DNA of 64,000 nt from Strigops habroptila (Eukaryota > Chordata > Aves > Psittaciformes > Psittacidae): positions 11,636,501 to 11,700,500 of the forward strand of contig NC_044284.2 of assembly GCF_004027225.2 (NCBI RefSeq). The letters run 5' to 3'. Each line of letters opens with the position of its first letter. Positions within the stretch are counted from its first letter, which is position 1. The notes below the pieces were generated by a model. That model was not told the origin of the DNA and did not search any database. It was given only the letters and a program-made list of their open reading frames with translations. Positions 35,176 to 48,151 of the stretch are shown here, piece by piece. A program made the position numbers and the translations under genes.

Positions 35176-36510
35176 TCTAAAGGAGGCAAAGAGGGAAGCT
35201 GTGGAGCGAAGCACCTGGGGCAGGAATAACACTTTAGGGCAGCCCTTGTTGCAGGAGGTTCAGTAGCTTTTCACGCCTGCGGGGAGTTTAAGGGATGGTG
35301 GTGCCTGGATTAATTAAAACGACCATTCTCATTACTTTAGGAACTCAATTATCGCTCCACTTATGCTTCAGGGCTTTAGTCAAAGAAGATGCGTGAGCGC
35401 CGGCCGCAGAAGTGCGATGTGGCAGCAGCCCTGCAGAGGGCACGGCAGCCCCGCGCAGCGCCCGCCGCTCGGACCTGCTGCTTCGGTCACCGTTCCATTG
35501 ATTTCTTCTTCCCGGCCCCCGCGTTTTAGCCGAACCTGCATCCGGGAGCTGAATGGGGAGCGGGGCATTTGTTTGAATTCCTACGTAAGGAAAGGTGTGA
35601 GGTTTTTCTCGGTTTAGCTCTGCGAAGCCAAGACTCGTCTGCAACACTCCTGCTCTTTCTGTCCGCGGCTAAATCTGCGGAATTAGAGCGCTGAACCTAC
35701 CGGACAATATCCTACAAACTAGGCAGGGAGGAAGGATGGTCTTCCCTGCCCGCAAGGCAGACGTGGCACACATGAGGCTGTACCGCTGCCCGGCACCGCC
35801 CGCTCCCCTGTCAGCAGGCTCTGTGCTGGGAGCAGGCACAGTGTTGAGGTTCTCTCCTGCTCCAGCACCCCAACACCGAGCGCAGCTGTGGCCTCAGCCC
35901 TGGGGCTGCGGGATTCCTCTGGCAGGCACGTCCCTCCACCTGCGGTTTCCTCCACCATGCCGTATAATCCACCACAGGAGAAGTCTTAGAGTTCAATAAA
36001 AATACGAAAGATCTTCTCAGGAATAGCATTTGCTATCTCAAACAAGCTCCTCTGTGCCTCTGGATAACACTACTTCCTTATCCTCACCAGGACGGTGTAA
36101 GGACAGCGATTTTAATGGTGATTTTAAAAGGTCTGTGTTTTCATGTGAGCTGGAAAGGTCAGCGTGACTGCGGTGGTCGTCTGCCATCTGTATAACCCCT
36201 GCAACCTGACAGGTTTGTCCCAGGCATGGGAGGACATTTAACATGGAGTTACATGTTCTGATTCCTTTTAGATGGTGTTTGATATGAAGGCTATTGACAT
36301 CTCTGCAATGTCAGTAACCAAATACATACATACATACATAAGTTAGGATTTCATTAAGTTAATGCCTCCAGACTGAGCCATGTTTCTTTCTGTAGTTGCC
36401 TTTTTTTTTCTCCTCTCACATACATGGCAAAAAAGTAATGTTTTTATTCTAAAAGCAAACAGAACAATAGCTGGATGTGTGCGAGGCTGTGTGTGCTAAC
36501 TCCTGGCATG
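35176..36510. other. Intergenic interval with small CpG-rich patch
   Basis: 35385-35560 is CpG-rich and carries an open frame that I do not recognise as a protein. The rest holds nothing recognised apart from a short (ATAC)n run near 36325-36340. Confidence 0.6.
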
Positions 36511-36624
36511 GCTTTACAGTGCAGTTTTACATCGGTTACATTTCTCAATCCCTGTAATTTTTGCAGCTGATGGTTAACTTCATGACTTAATTCCTTACTA
36601 TGCCTTTGAGCTTCTTGCTCAGTA
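36511..36624. repeat. Unassigned duplicated element, copy 1
   Basis: About 114 bp that aligns without gaps to 37381-37494 at roughly 68-70% identity. It shares the exact block CCTGTAATTT. A TGACTCA (AP-1-like) motif follows at 36638-36644. Not CR1 and not recognised. Confidence 0.6.
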
Positions 36625-37380
36625 CATTGATGTGTAATGACTCAAAATGATGACATTTGGTGCATGTAAACCAGAATCCTGTTACCGCCATTTAAACACA
36701 CGCAGATCTGTGTGTCCCATCTTCAAGCAATAGGCAATGAAGCTAATTTCAGAGTCTGGGCTCATTAATTGCACATCACCCAAAGTCTCTACCTTTAGAG
36801 TAGCTTCAGCGTGAAAGCAATGCAGTTCACATACCTGGGTGCTAAAGCAGCATATTTTGAATTAGTGGGATAACAAAGTAATTCCACTGACTAATTAATT
36901 CAGGGGCTAGAGGGATGGTTGGTAAATTTAAGTATACATCTAATTTTAGGTATATAAAGCATAAGATCCTTAATCTGCCATTTAAATGCGCCCTGCCTGT
37001 GCTTTCACTTACTGCCTCCAAACAGGGGCTTGGTGTGTGGGTTTGGAGCCCAAACCTGTGCTCTGAGTCTCAGCAGAGTGCCTTTGCTGATGCTGTCACA
37101 GCACTCGCTCGCTAATCTTGGCGACTCTTTGCCTTGGGTATCATCCCACTAAGTATGATTCAGTTTGTCAACATCGCTGCCTTATGACTCGTGCGTGTTC
37201 AGCCGCTCAGCCCTTTTTATACAGTCACTCTATCAGAGTGGGATCGCATGTGACAGCAGAAGCGCTCGGAACAAAGAGCTGATATTTCACCCCAGTTAGC
37301 TCTGAGGCTGAAACTTGCTTTTTCCACTGCCCCAGTTCAGCAAGCTTACGCATTCTAATGCAGTGCCTGTAGTTAAGGTG
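36625..37380. other. AT-rich non-coding spacer between the two element copies
   Basis: It contains TAATTAATT homeobox-like sites near 36890-36900 and further TGATTCAG/TGACTCG-type motifs near 37158-37190. No exon or CR1. Confidence 0.5.
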
Positions 37381-37494
37381 CATTTATAATACTGGTTCAC
37401 CTTGGTTGCATTTTTTGTTCCCTGTAATTTACATAGCTGAAGGTTAAGTTCACAGCTTCACTGTGTATTATCCCTTTCAGTTTCCTGCTTGGGA
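37381..37494. repeat. Unassigned duplicated element, copy 2
   Basis: Partner of 36511-36624 at a constant offset of 870 bp, in the same orientation. Confidence 0.6.
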
Positions 37495-38477
37495 CAGGAA
37501 TAGCTCTAAAGCACATTTCTATCCAGCAGCCCGCTGAGCCTGTGTTTAGGGTCCATTCTAGCCAGCGTGCTGTATATCATGCAAGTGCCTGTGTTTCCAG
37601 TCTCTGGTGTGTGTGGTGGCCACCTCCCTCAGGATGGCTCCTCGGCTGCATGGTGTGACTTAATTTACCTTTTCCTAACAAGATGAGGCTGTGACTAGTA
37701 GGCCAAGTGCCACTCTCATGCAGCAAGCTGAGTTATCTCATCCTGCTGGGGTGGAGGGCAAACAAAACCACCGTGGCACAGAATGCAGTGCTGGTGGTGA
37801 TGACTCACATCCCTGCCATGCCACGTTAAGCTTCCTAAACACAGCCAGCTTTTTCTTTTTAAGCAGATGCTGAACTTTTGAGGTGCGAATTGCCAAGTTA
37901 GAAGCTGTGGAGGGTTTGCAGAAGCCCCAGAAAGGGAAGATGCTGGCAGGCTCCGGGGAGGAGGAGGATGCTGAGAAAGCTGACATAGAAGCAGGGTTAA
38001 ACTCGAGTGGTAGACGAAGGGCTGCAGGCAATGATGCATGTGATCGCAGAAGAAATGCAGAGCATTAAAGCCAATCCTATTTACTGGGACAAAACCAGCT
38101 TCTGAAGGATGCTTTCACGTCCCAGCTGTGAGCTAGCTGTCAAAAGGTCTCCTGGGCATCTGCTGGTGATGAACAGGGGCAGGAAAGGGAGGAGGACCGT
38201 GAGGAAACTGCTTGCAGTAATGATATGATGTACGGCAGTGCAAACTCTCAATATTCAAGCCATGCTCCCACATCTGGATCCCACGGAGCATCCTCACAGC
38301 CACGGGAGCTCTGTGAAAGCTTGGGCTGCAGGAGGGGAGTGGGGGCAAGCTTTTAGGGCAGGCAGCCCCACTCATGCCTGAGCATGGGCTGCAATTTGGG
38401 ATAAATGCTCGGGGCAATCTGCATCTTCTTAGTGCACCGCAGGTGACTTCTTGAGTGGGTAAATGAGGATTTTATTC
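37495..38477. other. Intergenic, no gene supported
   Basis: No recognised exon or repeat. A 61-codon open frame at 37883 shows no family features. Confidence 0.6.
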
Positions 38478-39001
38478 TAGGGTAATTACTGCATTCAGCT
38501 CTGGGGCCCCCAGCACAAGAAAGACATGGACCTGTTAGTGCAGGTCTAGAAGAGGGCACAAAAATGATCCAAGGGCTGGAACACCTCTCCTGTGAAGAAA
38601 GGCTGGGAGAGTTGATGTTATTCAGTCTGGAGAAGAGAAGGCTCCGGGAGACCTTATTGAGGCCTTTCAGTGTATAAAGGGGCTTACAAGAAATCTGGAA
38701 AGGGATTTTTTCCAAGGGCCTGTAGTGACAGGACAAGGGGGAATGGCTTTAACCTGACAGAGGGGGGGTTTAAATGAGACATTAGGCAGAAGTTCTTCCC
38801 TGTGAAGGTGGTGAGACACTTGCACAGGTTGCCCAGTGAAGCTGTGGCTGCCCCATCCCTGGCAGTGTTCAAGGCCAGGTTGGACACAGGGGCTTGGAGC
38901 AACCTGCTCTGGTGGAAGGTGTCCCTGCCCATTTTGAGGGGGGGTGACTAGATGATTTTTAAAGGTCCCTTCTGCCCCAAACCATCCTGTGATTCAATGA
39001 T
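38478..39001 (+). repeat. CR1 LINE fragment (~520 bp)
   Basis: A longer CR1 3' piece starting near TTCAGCTCTGGGGCCC and ending CCATCCTGTGATTCAATG. Confidence 0.93.
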
Positions 39002-42000
39002 CTCAAGCGAGTGCTTCCCTTAACTCTCACTTTCTTCAGATGACTTATTTCCTTATCAGTCCCCTCCACTACTCTTCCAGAAACCGTCCGTCTGTGAGTG
39101 GGAGCTGGGACTTCCTGCCACTGGCAGCTGGATTTGAAGCAGAAGTGGAGAAGCCATGTTTAACTAAGAGAGGTCAAATTCCACTTTCTGTGGGGTGGTT
39201 TGCACAAAAGGTGAAAAAGGAACCTTTGTGTGGCAACTGGTCCTTTCAAAGGGGACAGTATTTCTGAGCCTTCTCGTCTTCTTGCCCTGCAGGGCTCCTT
39301 TCTGTTCTTCACCTAGAGATTCAGAGCCTGATGTAGAGTCCAGATTATCCCACAGACTAACCACATTAGTGTGAATTCATTGCACAGATGACTTGACAAA
39401 CAGGAGCAAGTTCTGGGAAATACAGCCAGAGAGTGGATTCCCTTGAAAAAATGGTTTCAAATTGAGGAAAAAAAAAAGAAGTTCAAAAGAACAGCAGAGA
39501 AAGGGGAAGCACAGAATTTGGAAGGACAAAATTCCCCTCCTGCCTTTTTCATGGTCCCTTGAAAACCCATAAATGACAAATATTGCTGTGTCTGTTAAAC
39601 AGTGACTGCAGGGAAGTAGCCAAGGAGTGAGCTGGTCAAGCAGCCCAGGACACAGGTTATTCTGTAAAGCAGCTGGACCCACCAGTGGGGATGGACCAGC
39701 TCTAGCCTGCACGTTTGTCTTCTCATTCAACCTGATGATGCTCAAAGAGTATTTCGGTGGAGGCAAGCAGCTGCAAAGGCATTGCTCCATCTCCTGGGTT
39801 AGCATTTAGGACTAGAGAGGATGGGAGCATTTCCACTCGCTTCAGCAGGCTTTAGGGTAGGAGGGCAGGTAATGGGCACCGACCCAGCGTGATGACTGCT
39901 GCTCTCAGGCCAGGGGTCTCGGCAGCCGGAGCCAGAACAGCAGTTCTCTCTGCTCCGATGGGCTTGGATTCAGCGTTGCATTGATTCAGAGTGACCCCTG
40001 CCTGCCTTGCTAAGGAGCAGGGCTGAGCGTTTGCAAAGGAGAACTCACATTAAACTCTGCCAGAAGGCTCTGGCAACCATATGGAGCTGGGAGGGGGGGG
40101 GGCCAGCCCTGACCTCTATTGTACGGAGGGCACTGCCGCTGACCCTCTCCCTGCCCTCCCAGGGTGGCTGTTCCCATGCAGCTCAGGTTGTACCACGCAG
40201 CACTCAGGGCTCAATAAGACAATTAAATCCTAGAGTCCAGGTTTTAGTGTTTCCATGTGCCGCCAAGTATCTTAATCTGTGCTGTTTGGGGAATTTTTAT
40301 CCCGTGGATCCCTTGGTATGCCTGGAATGTTTGCTTTTCCTACTGTGTGCATGTGTTTGAGGCACTCCTGTAAAAACAAGAGCTTCCTGCCTGCCTTGTA
40401 AATCTTTTCTTGATTGGCAGAGTTGCCTTTGGTGATTAATCAAGGGGCAAGCCAAAGCTGACACCCACGGGGAGCATGCTCCTTGCAAATGCCCGGCACA
40501 TCGGTGAGAGACCTGGGAGGGGGACCAAGGGAGCTGGCCAGTCTCCAGAGCCTGCCGAGGGGACACATGTGGTGACACCAGTTTTCGGTAAGAGCCTGGG
40601 AGAGGAAGAACTAAACGGAAATTCCAGCGAGCTAAGGAAATGCTCCAGAGGGCCGGGACTTCAGAGGCATTTTCTATTGTATCATCGAGCACACAGCTAA
40701 AACATGCAGCTCCGCTTAAAGGTCTTTGCTCAATGGCCAACCTCACCTTCCTACCTTGGGCTGGGCTGGGGAAGGGTGAAGTTTACCCCATGCACAGATG
40801 GTTTCTCCAGGAGACAGGCCCAAGCCTGCTGAGAAGACCAGGACTGCGTTGTTGGTGCACTTGGGCTTCATTTCCATCTTCCCCCTGGATGCTTCCAGGT
40901 ATCACAGGCTCTACATCCCTGTATATGATACAGGGAGCTAACTTGGTCACCTCCAGAACAACAAAACCAGCTCCAGCATCCTGGCTGAAGGGGCTCTAAT
41001 TTGCCCCAGCTATTGCTCTTCCAACAGCTGAACTTGTGTGCCAGCATTGCCCTAGCCCAGAGCTGGCTGTGGGATTGCTGAACTCCAGCACTGTGTTGTG
41101 CAGGGCAGAACTGTGGACCTGTTCCCATGTCCCCGTGTTCTCACCTTGGCAGAAAAGCTGCCTCACAGAGCAGAGGTGCAGGCTGCCAGGCACAGGGACA
41201 GCCACAAAGCTTGTTGCTGTAAGCAAGAAAACCTTCAGCATGGGAGGCTGCTGGAAACTTGCCACCAGAGAGTTCAGTACCCATCGTTTTCAAGTCCTGA
41301 CCTTTGCTTTTCTCCATTGCTAGAGGCAGCAACTGAGCTGTGTGTCAGGGGAAGGACCCTGCCAGGATGAGAAGCTCTAGGAACAGAGCACTTAAGCATA
41401 GCATCACAAACTGAGCATGCAACTGAGGAGGGTCTGTACGTCCACCCCAGCTCAGCTGCAGCAGGGACAGGTAGCAGCACAGGAATGCTGGGGACACACA
41501 TCCCTGCTCGGAGCTGGCTGCTCCCTGGAGCTGAAGTATAGAAAGAAAGAGCATTTCTGCCACTCTGTCACAGCTGTGACAGTCGGGGCAGAGTCCTCTG
41601 TGCTCTTGGACAAACAGTTCTCAAAGCCCTGCCTCTGTTTATCCTGCCAGCTAACACATAGGTGCTAGTTATGGGTCCTCCTGGAACCCATCTCTCCACA
41701 CCATCTGTGTCTCCTGACAGACGAGACCAGAGGCAATACACCCCGTGGGTTTAGCCCCATTGCATCTTTCTCAGGCAGTTTCTCAGGCTGGGTTTGAAGC
41801 TGCTGCTACTCCACCCTTCACCTTTACACCCTGCTTTGTCTCAGTGGTGTTTCCTTCATATGCTTGCTGGGCTGGAGGGTGCTATAGAGAGGTGCTTTTC
41901 ACATCTATCCCAACGCCACCCCAGCCACTGTCACAACCATCACCATGCACAACATGAGAAGCTCAAAAACTGATAACGAAGGGGTCAAAGGATGTTTCAC

Positions 42001-42459
42001 AGCAACTTTGTGGCCGCACAGGGTTTGCCTGGAGCTGCATCTGAGTAAGGAGCCCTCCGGTAATCCAGCTGTGTGTTAGCAATGACCAGCCTGGTGACAC
42101 CCTCACTGTCACCATGCCAGGGGATGTTCAATGCCGTTAAGGTGTTACCTTCGTGTCTGGCACACTGTTTGCTTGTGTTTTCACCACAACACAACTCCCA
42201 GGCACAGCTCAGTTGTTCAGATGTGCCTGGCACCGATCCCAGCAGTGACACAGAGCTGGTCTGTCCCATGCTGTGTGGCCTCCTGGCCACATCTAATTGT
42301 CTAGTAGCTGGGAAGTCCTCTGCACAAGAACAAGTGAGCAGCAGCGAGTGTGGTGGCAGGGTCCTCACTCAAGGAAGTGCTGGAGGCTGGAAGAGACCTC
42401 TGCCTCCTTCTCAGACTGTCAAAGTGGTGTCACTTCTTACTGAGGCTTTTCGTACCATC
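39002..42459. other. Intergenic, no gene supported
   Basis: 3.5 kb with no recognised exon, RNA gene or repeat. Confidence 0.6.
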
Positions 42460-43072
42460 CTCCTGATATCCTGATGGATTTCAGCACCCACAGCCTTCTC
42501 CTGGACAAACTGGATGAAGTGGGGTCCCCCAGGAATCGATACTGGACCCCACTCTGGTCAACATCTTCATGTTCCCAACGTTTCAAAAAGACATGGACAG
42601 ACTGGAGAGGGCCCAAAGGAGGGCCAAAAGATGGCCAAAGGGCTTTGCAGAGCAAAGAACCTGCCCTGTGAGGAAAGCTTGGAGGAGTTGAGTCTTTACT
42701 CCCTGGAGAAGAGAAGCCTCGGGGGGACCTCATCACAATATTCCAGTGCTTCAAGGGTGGCTACAGAGAGGATGGAGGCTCTCTCTTCACAAGGAGCCAC
42801 ACGGAGAAGACAGGGGGCAACAGGTACAGGTTACACCGGGAGAGGTTTCATCCCAGCATAAGAAAAGAATTTTTTTTATAGTGAGAACAGTCATTCACTG
42901 GAACAGCTTCCCCAGGGATGTGGTGGAGTCCCCATTGCTGCTGGTGGCTTTCAAGATGAGGGTGCTGGCTAATGTCAGCTAGGCCCTCTTTTCCACCCAG
43001 TGTTGGACCTTGGACCAGATGATCTTTCCAGGTCTCTTCCAACTTGGTCTGTTCTGTGATCCTGTAATCCTG
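42460..43072 (+). repeat. CR1-family LINE fragment, different subfamily
   Basis: About 610 bp including TTTCAAAAAGACATGGACAG, CATTCACTGGAACAG, CCCAGGGATGTGGTGGAGTC and GGTCTCTTCCAACTTGGTC. This wording belongs to an older CR1-like subfamily than the other copies. It retains no usable reading frame. Confidence 0.85.
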
Positions 43073-46000
43073 ACCTCCTCCACTCCCTTCCCTCCCTCTG
43101 TTACCCACTGTGTGCAGTTTCTGCTGTCCCTGCAGATGCCCTGAGCAGTTCATTCATCATATCTTTCACCCCTCCTCACATCCCCTTTTTCCATGGCGTG
43201 TAGGAAACGTGCATTTTTCAGAGCTCCATGTCTATGAGTGCATGGGTTCTCTTTCCCTCCAGGGATGCTTGAAGGCCTCTCCCCAAGGGACAGCCACTAT
43301 CCTGGAGGACCTTAAGGTGATTGGCCTCCTTCTTCCCCTTCTTGGTGTGATGCATACCAAGACCTGACCTCTGGGCCATCCCTCACCCTCTCTGCCCTGC
43401 TCTGTACCTCATCCCAGTGCCTCTCCCTTGACATTTCTTTCTGTTGAGAAGTGTTCATATCTATCTCCTCCTTTTGACACCCAAGCAATGGGGAGCAGGG
43501 CGGCTGGTGTCCCTCTCTCCCTCTGGGTGCCACCCCTTTCATGTTGGTGGCTCCAAATTAGGATGCTGATTCTCCCACTTGGCTTTGGGGAGGGAGTAAG
43601 GACAAGGAGGCCAGGTCAACCTGGAGGTGTTCGGAGCAAGAGTGTGTAAGCATGGCCAGTGAGGGGATGCTGCCCATGGCACTTTCCTGGGTGGCACTGT
43701 GTCACCCCACCTCCCACCCAGTGCTGGGGCAGGGGATGGAGCTGCCCCCTCTGCATGTGATGCCAGAGCCATGGAAGGGGGGTTCTCTGCCAGCACTCCC
43801 ATAGGCAGGAAATTACACCCAGGGCTTCACATTCCTCAAGAAAGCGAAAATGCCTCAAACGTGAGAACAAAGTGGTCGAACTACAGTGAAAGGCTTTGCT
43901 ATGGAAATGCGGATCCATGTCCCCTGGGCTTGCGGCTCCCGGTGGGCTCCGGCAGCCAGCACTCAACCTTTGTTCTCACTGCCATCTCCTTGGCGGATGC
44001 CAGCAACTGAAACCAAAGCCCCGCCACCGGCAGGTCAGGAACAAGCCCCTTTCAGGAAACAGGGAAATAAAGGACAATTTAACATCCAGGAATGGAAATG
44101 ACTCAGGGGGTGTAAAATGCACAGAAGAGGAGGAGGAGGAGAGGGGTCCTGGCCCCTTTCTGATAGCCACGAGGCTTTGTCACAAGTATGCACATTGTCC
44201 CTCACATTTCCTACCTTGCCCCTTACAACACGGTTTGGCTGTGCTGCCTGCTCAGCGGGATTGGAGCACATGGAAGCATCCAGCCTCGCTGCCTCCTCAC
44301 CCAGCTCCATGGTGACAGCTTCCCAAAGGTTGGGCAAGGCTCGGGGCTGTCCCTGCCGCCAGGAATTGGGTTTGGTCCTGCTGAGCGGCTGCTGGAGCCC
44401 GAGGCAGCAGTGGGGACAGCCAGGAGGGTGACGCTGTGGCACTGCAGAAGATATCAGTGCGCACACTGACGGTGTCACGCTCATGAATCCGTGATATCCC
44501 ATGTATGAGCAGCAGCCTGGGGGTTCCCCTCCTCAAATTCCTGAGAAGGGGCTTTGTGAATGCACCCATGGCATCACCTCCCTATGTGTGTCTGATTTAT
44601 GGAGAACTGCAGCAAAATTCCCTCGCTGGAGAGCAGGGATGTCCCCTGGCTTACCCAGGTGCCAGATTTGGGACATCCCAGCTGGGACAGGCAGTCCTGC
44701 CCCAGAAGAGGAGAGTACCCAGGACAGGGAAGATCAGGCCTGGCATCTTGTGGGGTGTCTCCAGGACTGGAGTGCGTGGCTGGAATGCTGGGTGGAGAGG
44801 AAGTGCCCAGGAACTGCTTTTGCTCCCTGCTCATGGGGATGCAGCATCCTCCCGCTGTGCACCCTGCATGGATCCTGGAAGCAGTACAGGAAAGGCACTT
44901 GTGTGATTCCTTGATCTCCAACTCTCCTTTCCACCTGTTTGCACTTGGAATTGGGAGCCTGGGAGAGAAGCAGGTATCCAGAGGGAGCTTTAGAGGGAAA
45001 ATGGCCATGGAGTGGCTGGGGACTTCAGCAATGGGACACCTTCACCACCACAACCATCATCCCAGGAGATGCGCTGCAAACCTGTGCTTTGCAGGCACCT
45101 TCGGCTGCCTCCGACTCCCTGGTTATCTGGGCTCAGCACAGCCCAGGCATCTTGCGAGCTGCTGCGGACAACGGCCGAGGTGATCTCATGCTGTGAATAT
45201 TCTCTTGGCTCATTCCTCGCACTCCAACGCCTCACCGATAAGGCTCCGCGGTGAGGTCAGTGGGAGGGATTTGCATTGCGGAGCTGTGTGTCAGCCGGGG
45301 AGCCTGGGACACCGGCACCTGCGCTCCCCGCTGCTCCCAAGGATCCAGCCCGAACCATGAGTCCCTGCCCCATGGCACAGCCCTGGCTGGGCTTTTCCCC
45401 CATACACTGCCACCCGAGCAGAGGGTCACCACTGCTGCCTGTGGGTCCAGCCTGGCATGGGGCTGCCGGCTGCGATTTCACCTCCTCCAAGGGGAAAATG
45501 AAAAGGTCCAGGCTTTTCTTACCTTCAGCATTAGAAAGAAAAAGAGGAAACTCTTCAGATCACTTTCCAAAGGGGTGTTATCAGCCCAGGAGGGGTTTCC
45601 TGCTGCCAAAAATAGAGCAGTATTAAGATAGGAAGGGAAGCAGGATGACGCAGGCACAGATAGGCCTGCGGACGAGCCGGGGAGCTGGGCTGGCTCCCTT
45701 GGGAAAGATCAGGGCAGAGATACAGCCAGTGGCTGTGCTGCTGCTGGGATTGATGTCTTGAGGTAGTGCATCTGTCCGTCCATCCATCCATGCATCCATC
45801 CATCCATCTATCCACATCCACCCGCCGCTGGGCCTCGGCTGGTGTTTCCACATTCAGCATGTTCTTGGGGACACAGGGGCAAGAGCTGTGCCCTTCTCTC
45901 TTCCCCACAAAAGGGTAGACCCTCGCTGGGATATTGTGATCTCCCCCATGCCCACGGGGCCAGTGCGGATTCCCACCTCCGAAACTCCAGCCGGGTGGAT

Positions 46001-47224
46001 TTGCCTTGTCACTAGTGAAACTGGGCTGAAAAACTTGTTTCCTTTTTATTGTTTGATGAGCTCCTGGCGCCACGTACAGGCTCAGGACCTGCCTGGGTGG
46101 GGATGCTCTTAGGCTTTGTTAAGCCCGAATCCAGATTGATCACGCCAGGGCCGTGTCCTTCGTCTCTGGGTCTGTAACATGGCGCACCTCTTCCTCCAAG
46201 CACTGACTCCTTCTCCCCGTGCACCTTCTCTGTATCCCCCTCTGTCTTTGAGTGCATTACCTGCTACACATTGAGGATTTTTGTCTTTTTTCCCAATCTT
46301 TTGGAAGAAAACCCAGCGGGAGAGAGCTGCACCTGCAGCCCCTTGTCTGCTACCGCATCCCATGGCTTTTGGGGGTGATCCCAGAGTGGGATGAAGCTGC
46401 ATTCAGGCCAGCAGGAGCAGCAAAGCAAGGAGACGAGGCCAACAATCACCATGTGTGCCCCCCCAGACCTGCCTCCTGAGTGTGTGCTGGTCAGAAGCTG
46501 CCGAGTTTCCTCGCACAAGAATGAGAGCTTAATGTCCCGGAGCTAATTAGCAATTTTCCCTGCACCTGCCTCTCGGCCACCACCGCCTCCCCTCCAGCCA
46601 TCTGCTGCCTCGGGGCCTCGCAGGCAGGGCTTTGGGCTCCGCACCAGCAGCCGCTGGCACTGGGGGCAGAGATGGGGCTTGTGTTTCTCTGCTTTGGGGT
46701 TAGGGGTTCTCAGGGTCTCCCCAAAGATGAGCTCTTTGGTGTTGAAAGGGGGGAAAAAGGGTTTTGGTCCCTGATGGCTTCCTCCATCCTCTCCGGTCCC
46801 CCAGCACAGTGGATGGACAAGCCCTGCTGTGGTCCTGTGGCCGTGCTGCAAACGGCGTCTGCCTGAATAGGGAAACTGAGGCTGGCAGAGGGACAGGGGA
46901 TGCCCAAAGGCACTGAGCCCAGCGCTCAACAGGCAAGAGCTGGCAGGGATGGCTACGCTTGCAGCAAGCTGACATCCCCCCCCTGCGGGGGATGCAAGGA
47001 GGGGGGACATGAGGAGACGAGGCATGAGGGCAGAGCAGATGGGGCCGGCAGATTTTTGTGGGGCCAGGCTGGTCCTGCAGACAATGCTGCGTCTCTCTGA
47101 GCTGCGATTAAAGGGGAAGATTTATGCTCCGGGACAGCTGGCAGGCAGAGCTTGCTGACCCCCCCAGCCCAGCAGCTGCGAGCCTCCTGCACTCATGCAG
47201 CGTGCACCAGACCCCAGCGCACTT
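43073..47224. other. Intergenic region upstream of AMOTL2
   Basis: 4.1 kb with no supported gene. A (CATC)n microsatellite lies at about 45779-45818. Distal AMOTL2 enhancers could be here, but nothing decisive is visible. Confidence 0.6.
45779..45818. repeat. (CATC)n microsatellite
   Basis: Imperfect tandem CATC tetranucleotides. Confidence 0.85.
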
Positions 47225-47862
47225 CTGTATCGCGTGTGCTTGAGCCCAGAAACCAACCATGTCCTGGGCTGCATCCCCAGCAGCGTGAGCAGCAGGTCGA
47301 GGGAGGGAATTCTCCCCCTCTACTGCGCTCTGATGAGACCCCCCCCGCAGTCCTGCATCCAGCTCTGGGGCAACAACACAAGAGGGATGTGGGGCTGTTA
47401 GAGCGAGTCCAGAGGAGGCCACGGAGACGCTGCGAGGGCTGGAGCAGCTCTGCTCTGGAGCCAGGCTGAGAGAGCTGGGCTGGGTCAGCCTGGAGAAGAG
47501 AAGGCTGCTTAAGGGGAGACCTTAGAGCAGCTCCAGTGCCTAAAGGGGCTACAAGAAACCTGGAGAGGGGCTTTTGACAAAGGCAGGTGTTGACAGGACA
47601 AGGGGGAATGGCTTTAAACTGACAGAGAGGAGATTTAGATGAGACATTAGGCAGAAGTTCTTCCCTGTGAGGGTGCTGAGGCGCTGGCACAGGGTACCCA
47701 GAGAAGCTGTGGCTGCCCCATCCCTGGCAGTATCCAAGGCCAGGTTGGACACAGGGGCTTGGAGCAACCTGCTCTAGTGGAAGGTGTCCCTGCCCGTGAC
47801 AGGGGGTTGGAACCGGAGGAGCTTTAATCCCTTCTAACCCAAACCAGTCTGTGAGTCTAAGA
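47225..47862 (+). repeat. CR1 LINE fragment (~640 bp)
   Basis: The longest CR1 copy of the main subfamily here, beginning near GCCCAGAAACCAACCATG and ending CCAGTCTGTGAGTC. It ends just before the AMOTL2 promoter. Confidence 0.93.
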
Positions 47863-47938
47863 TCTGCCCCCAGACCCCCTGCACGCCTGCGGGCGCCCGT
47901 GGCACCCCCGTCGGCTCTTGCATATCCCGGGCACGACC

Positions 47939-48151
47939 TCCGTGTCCGTGTCCGTGCCCCTGTCCGTGTCCGTGTCCGTGCCCCCCCTGCCGGCAGCAGT
48001 CCCGGCGGGCCGGGGAGGGGCGGTGCGGAGCGGGGCGGGTCCGGCCCTGCATTCCGGACATAGCAGCGCTCGGGCCGGCCCCCGCTGCCGGCGGGACGCT
48101 CAGTGCCGTCGCCGCGCTCCCCGGGCAGCACCGCCGCCGCCCCGCTCCGCC

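Noticed and set aside
37883-38068. A 61-codon open frame with acidic and basic runs
   Set aside because: No homology recognised, no splice or promoter context, and the length is expected by chance.
42460-42861. Possible surviving reverse transcriptase frame in the CR1-like element
   Set aside because: The segment is the non-coding 3' end of the element with short broken frames, and no catalytic motif is visible.
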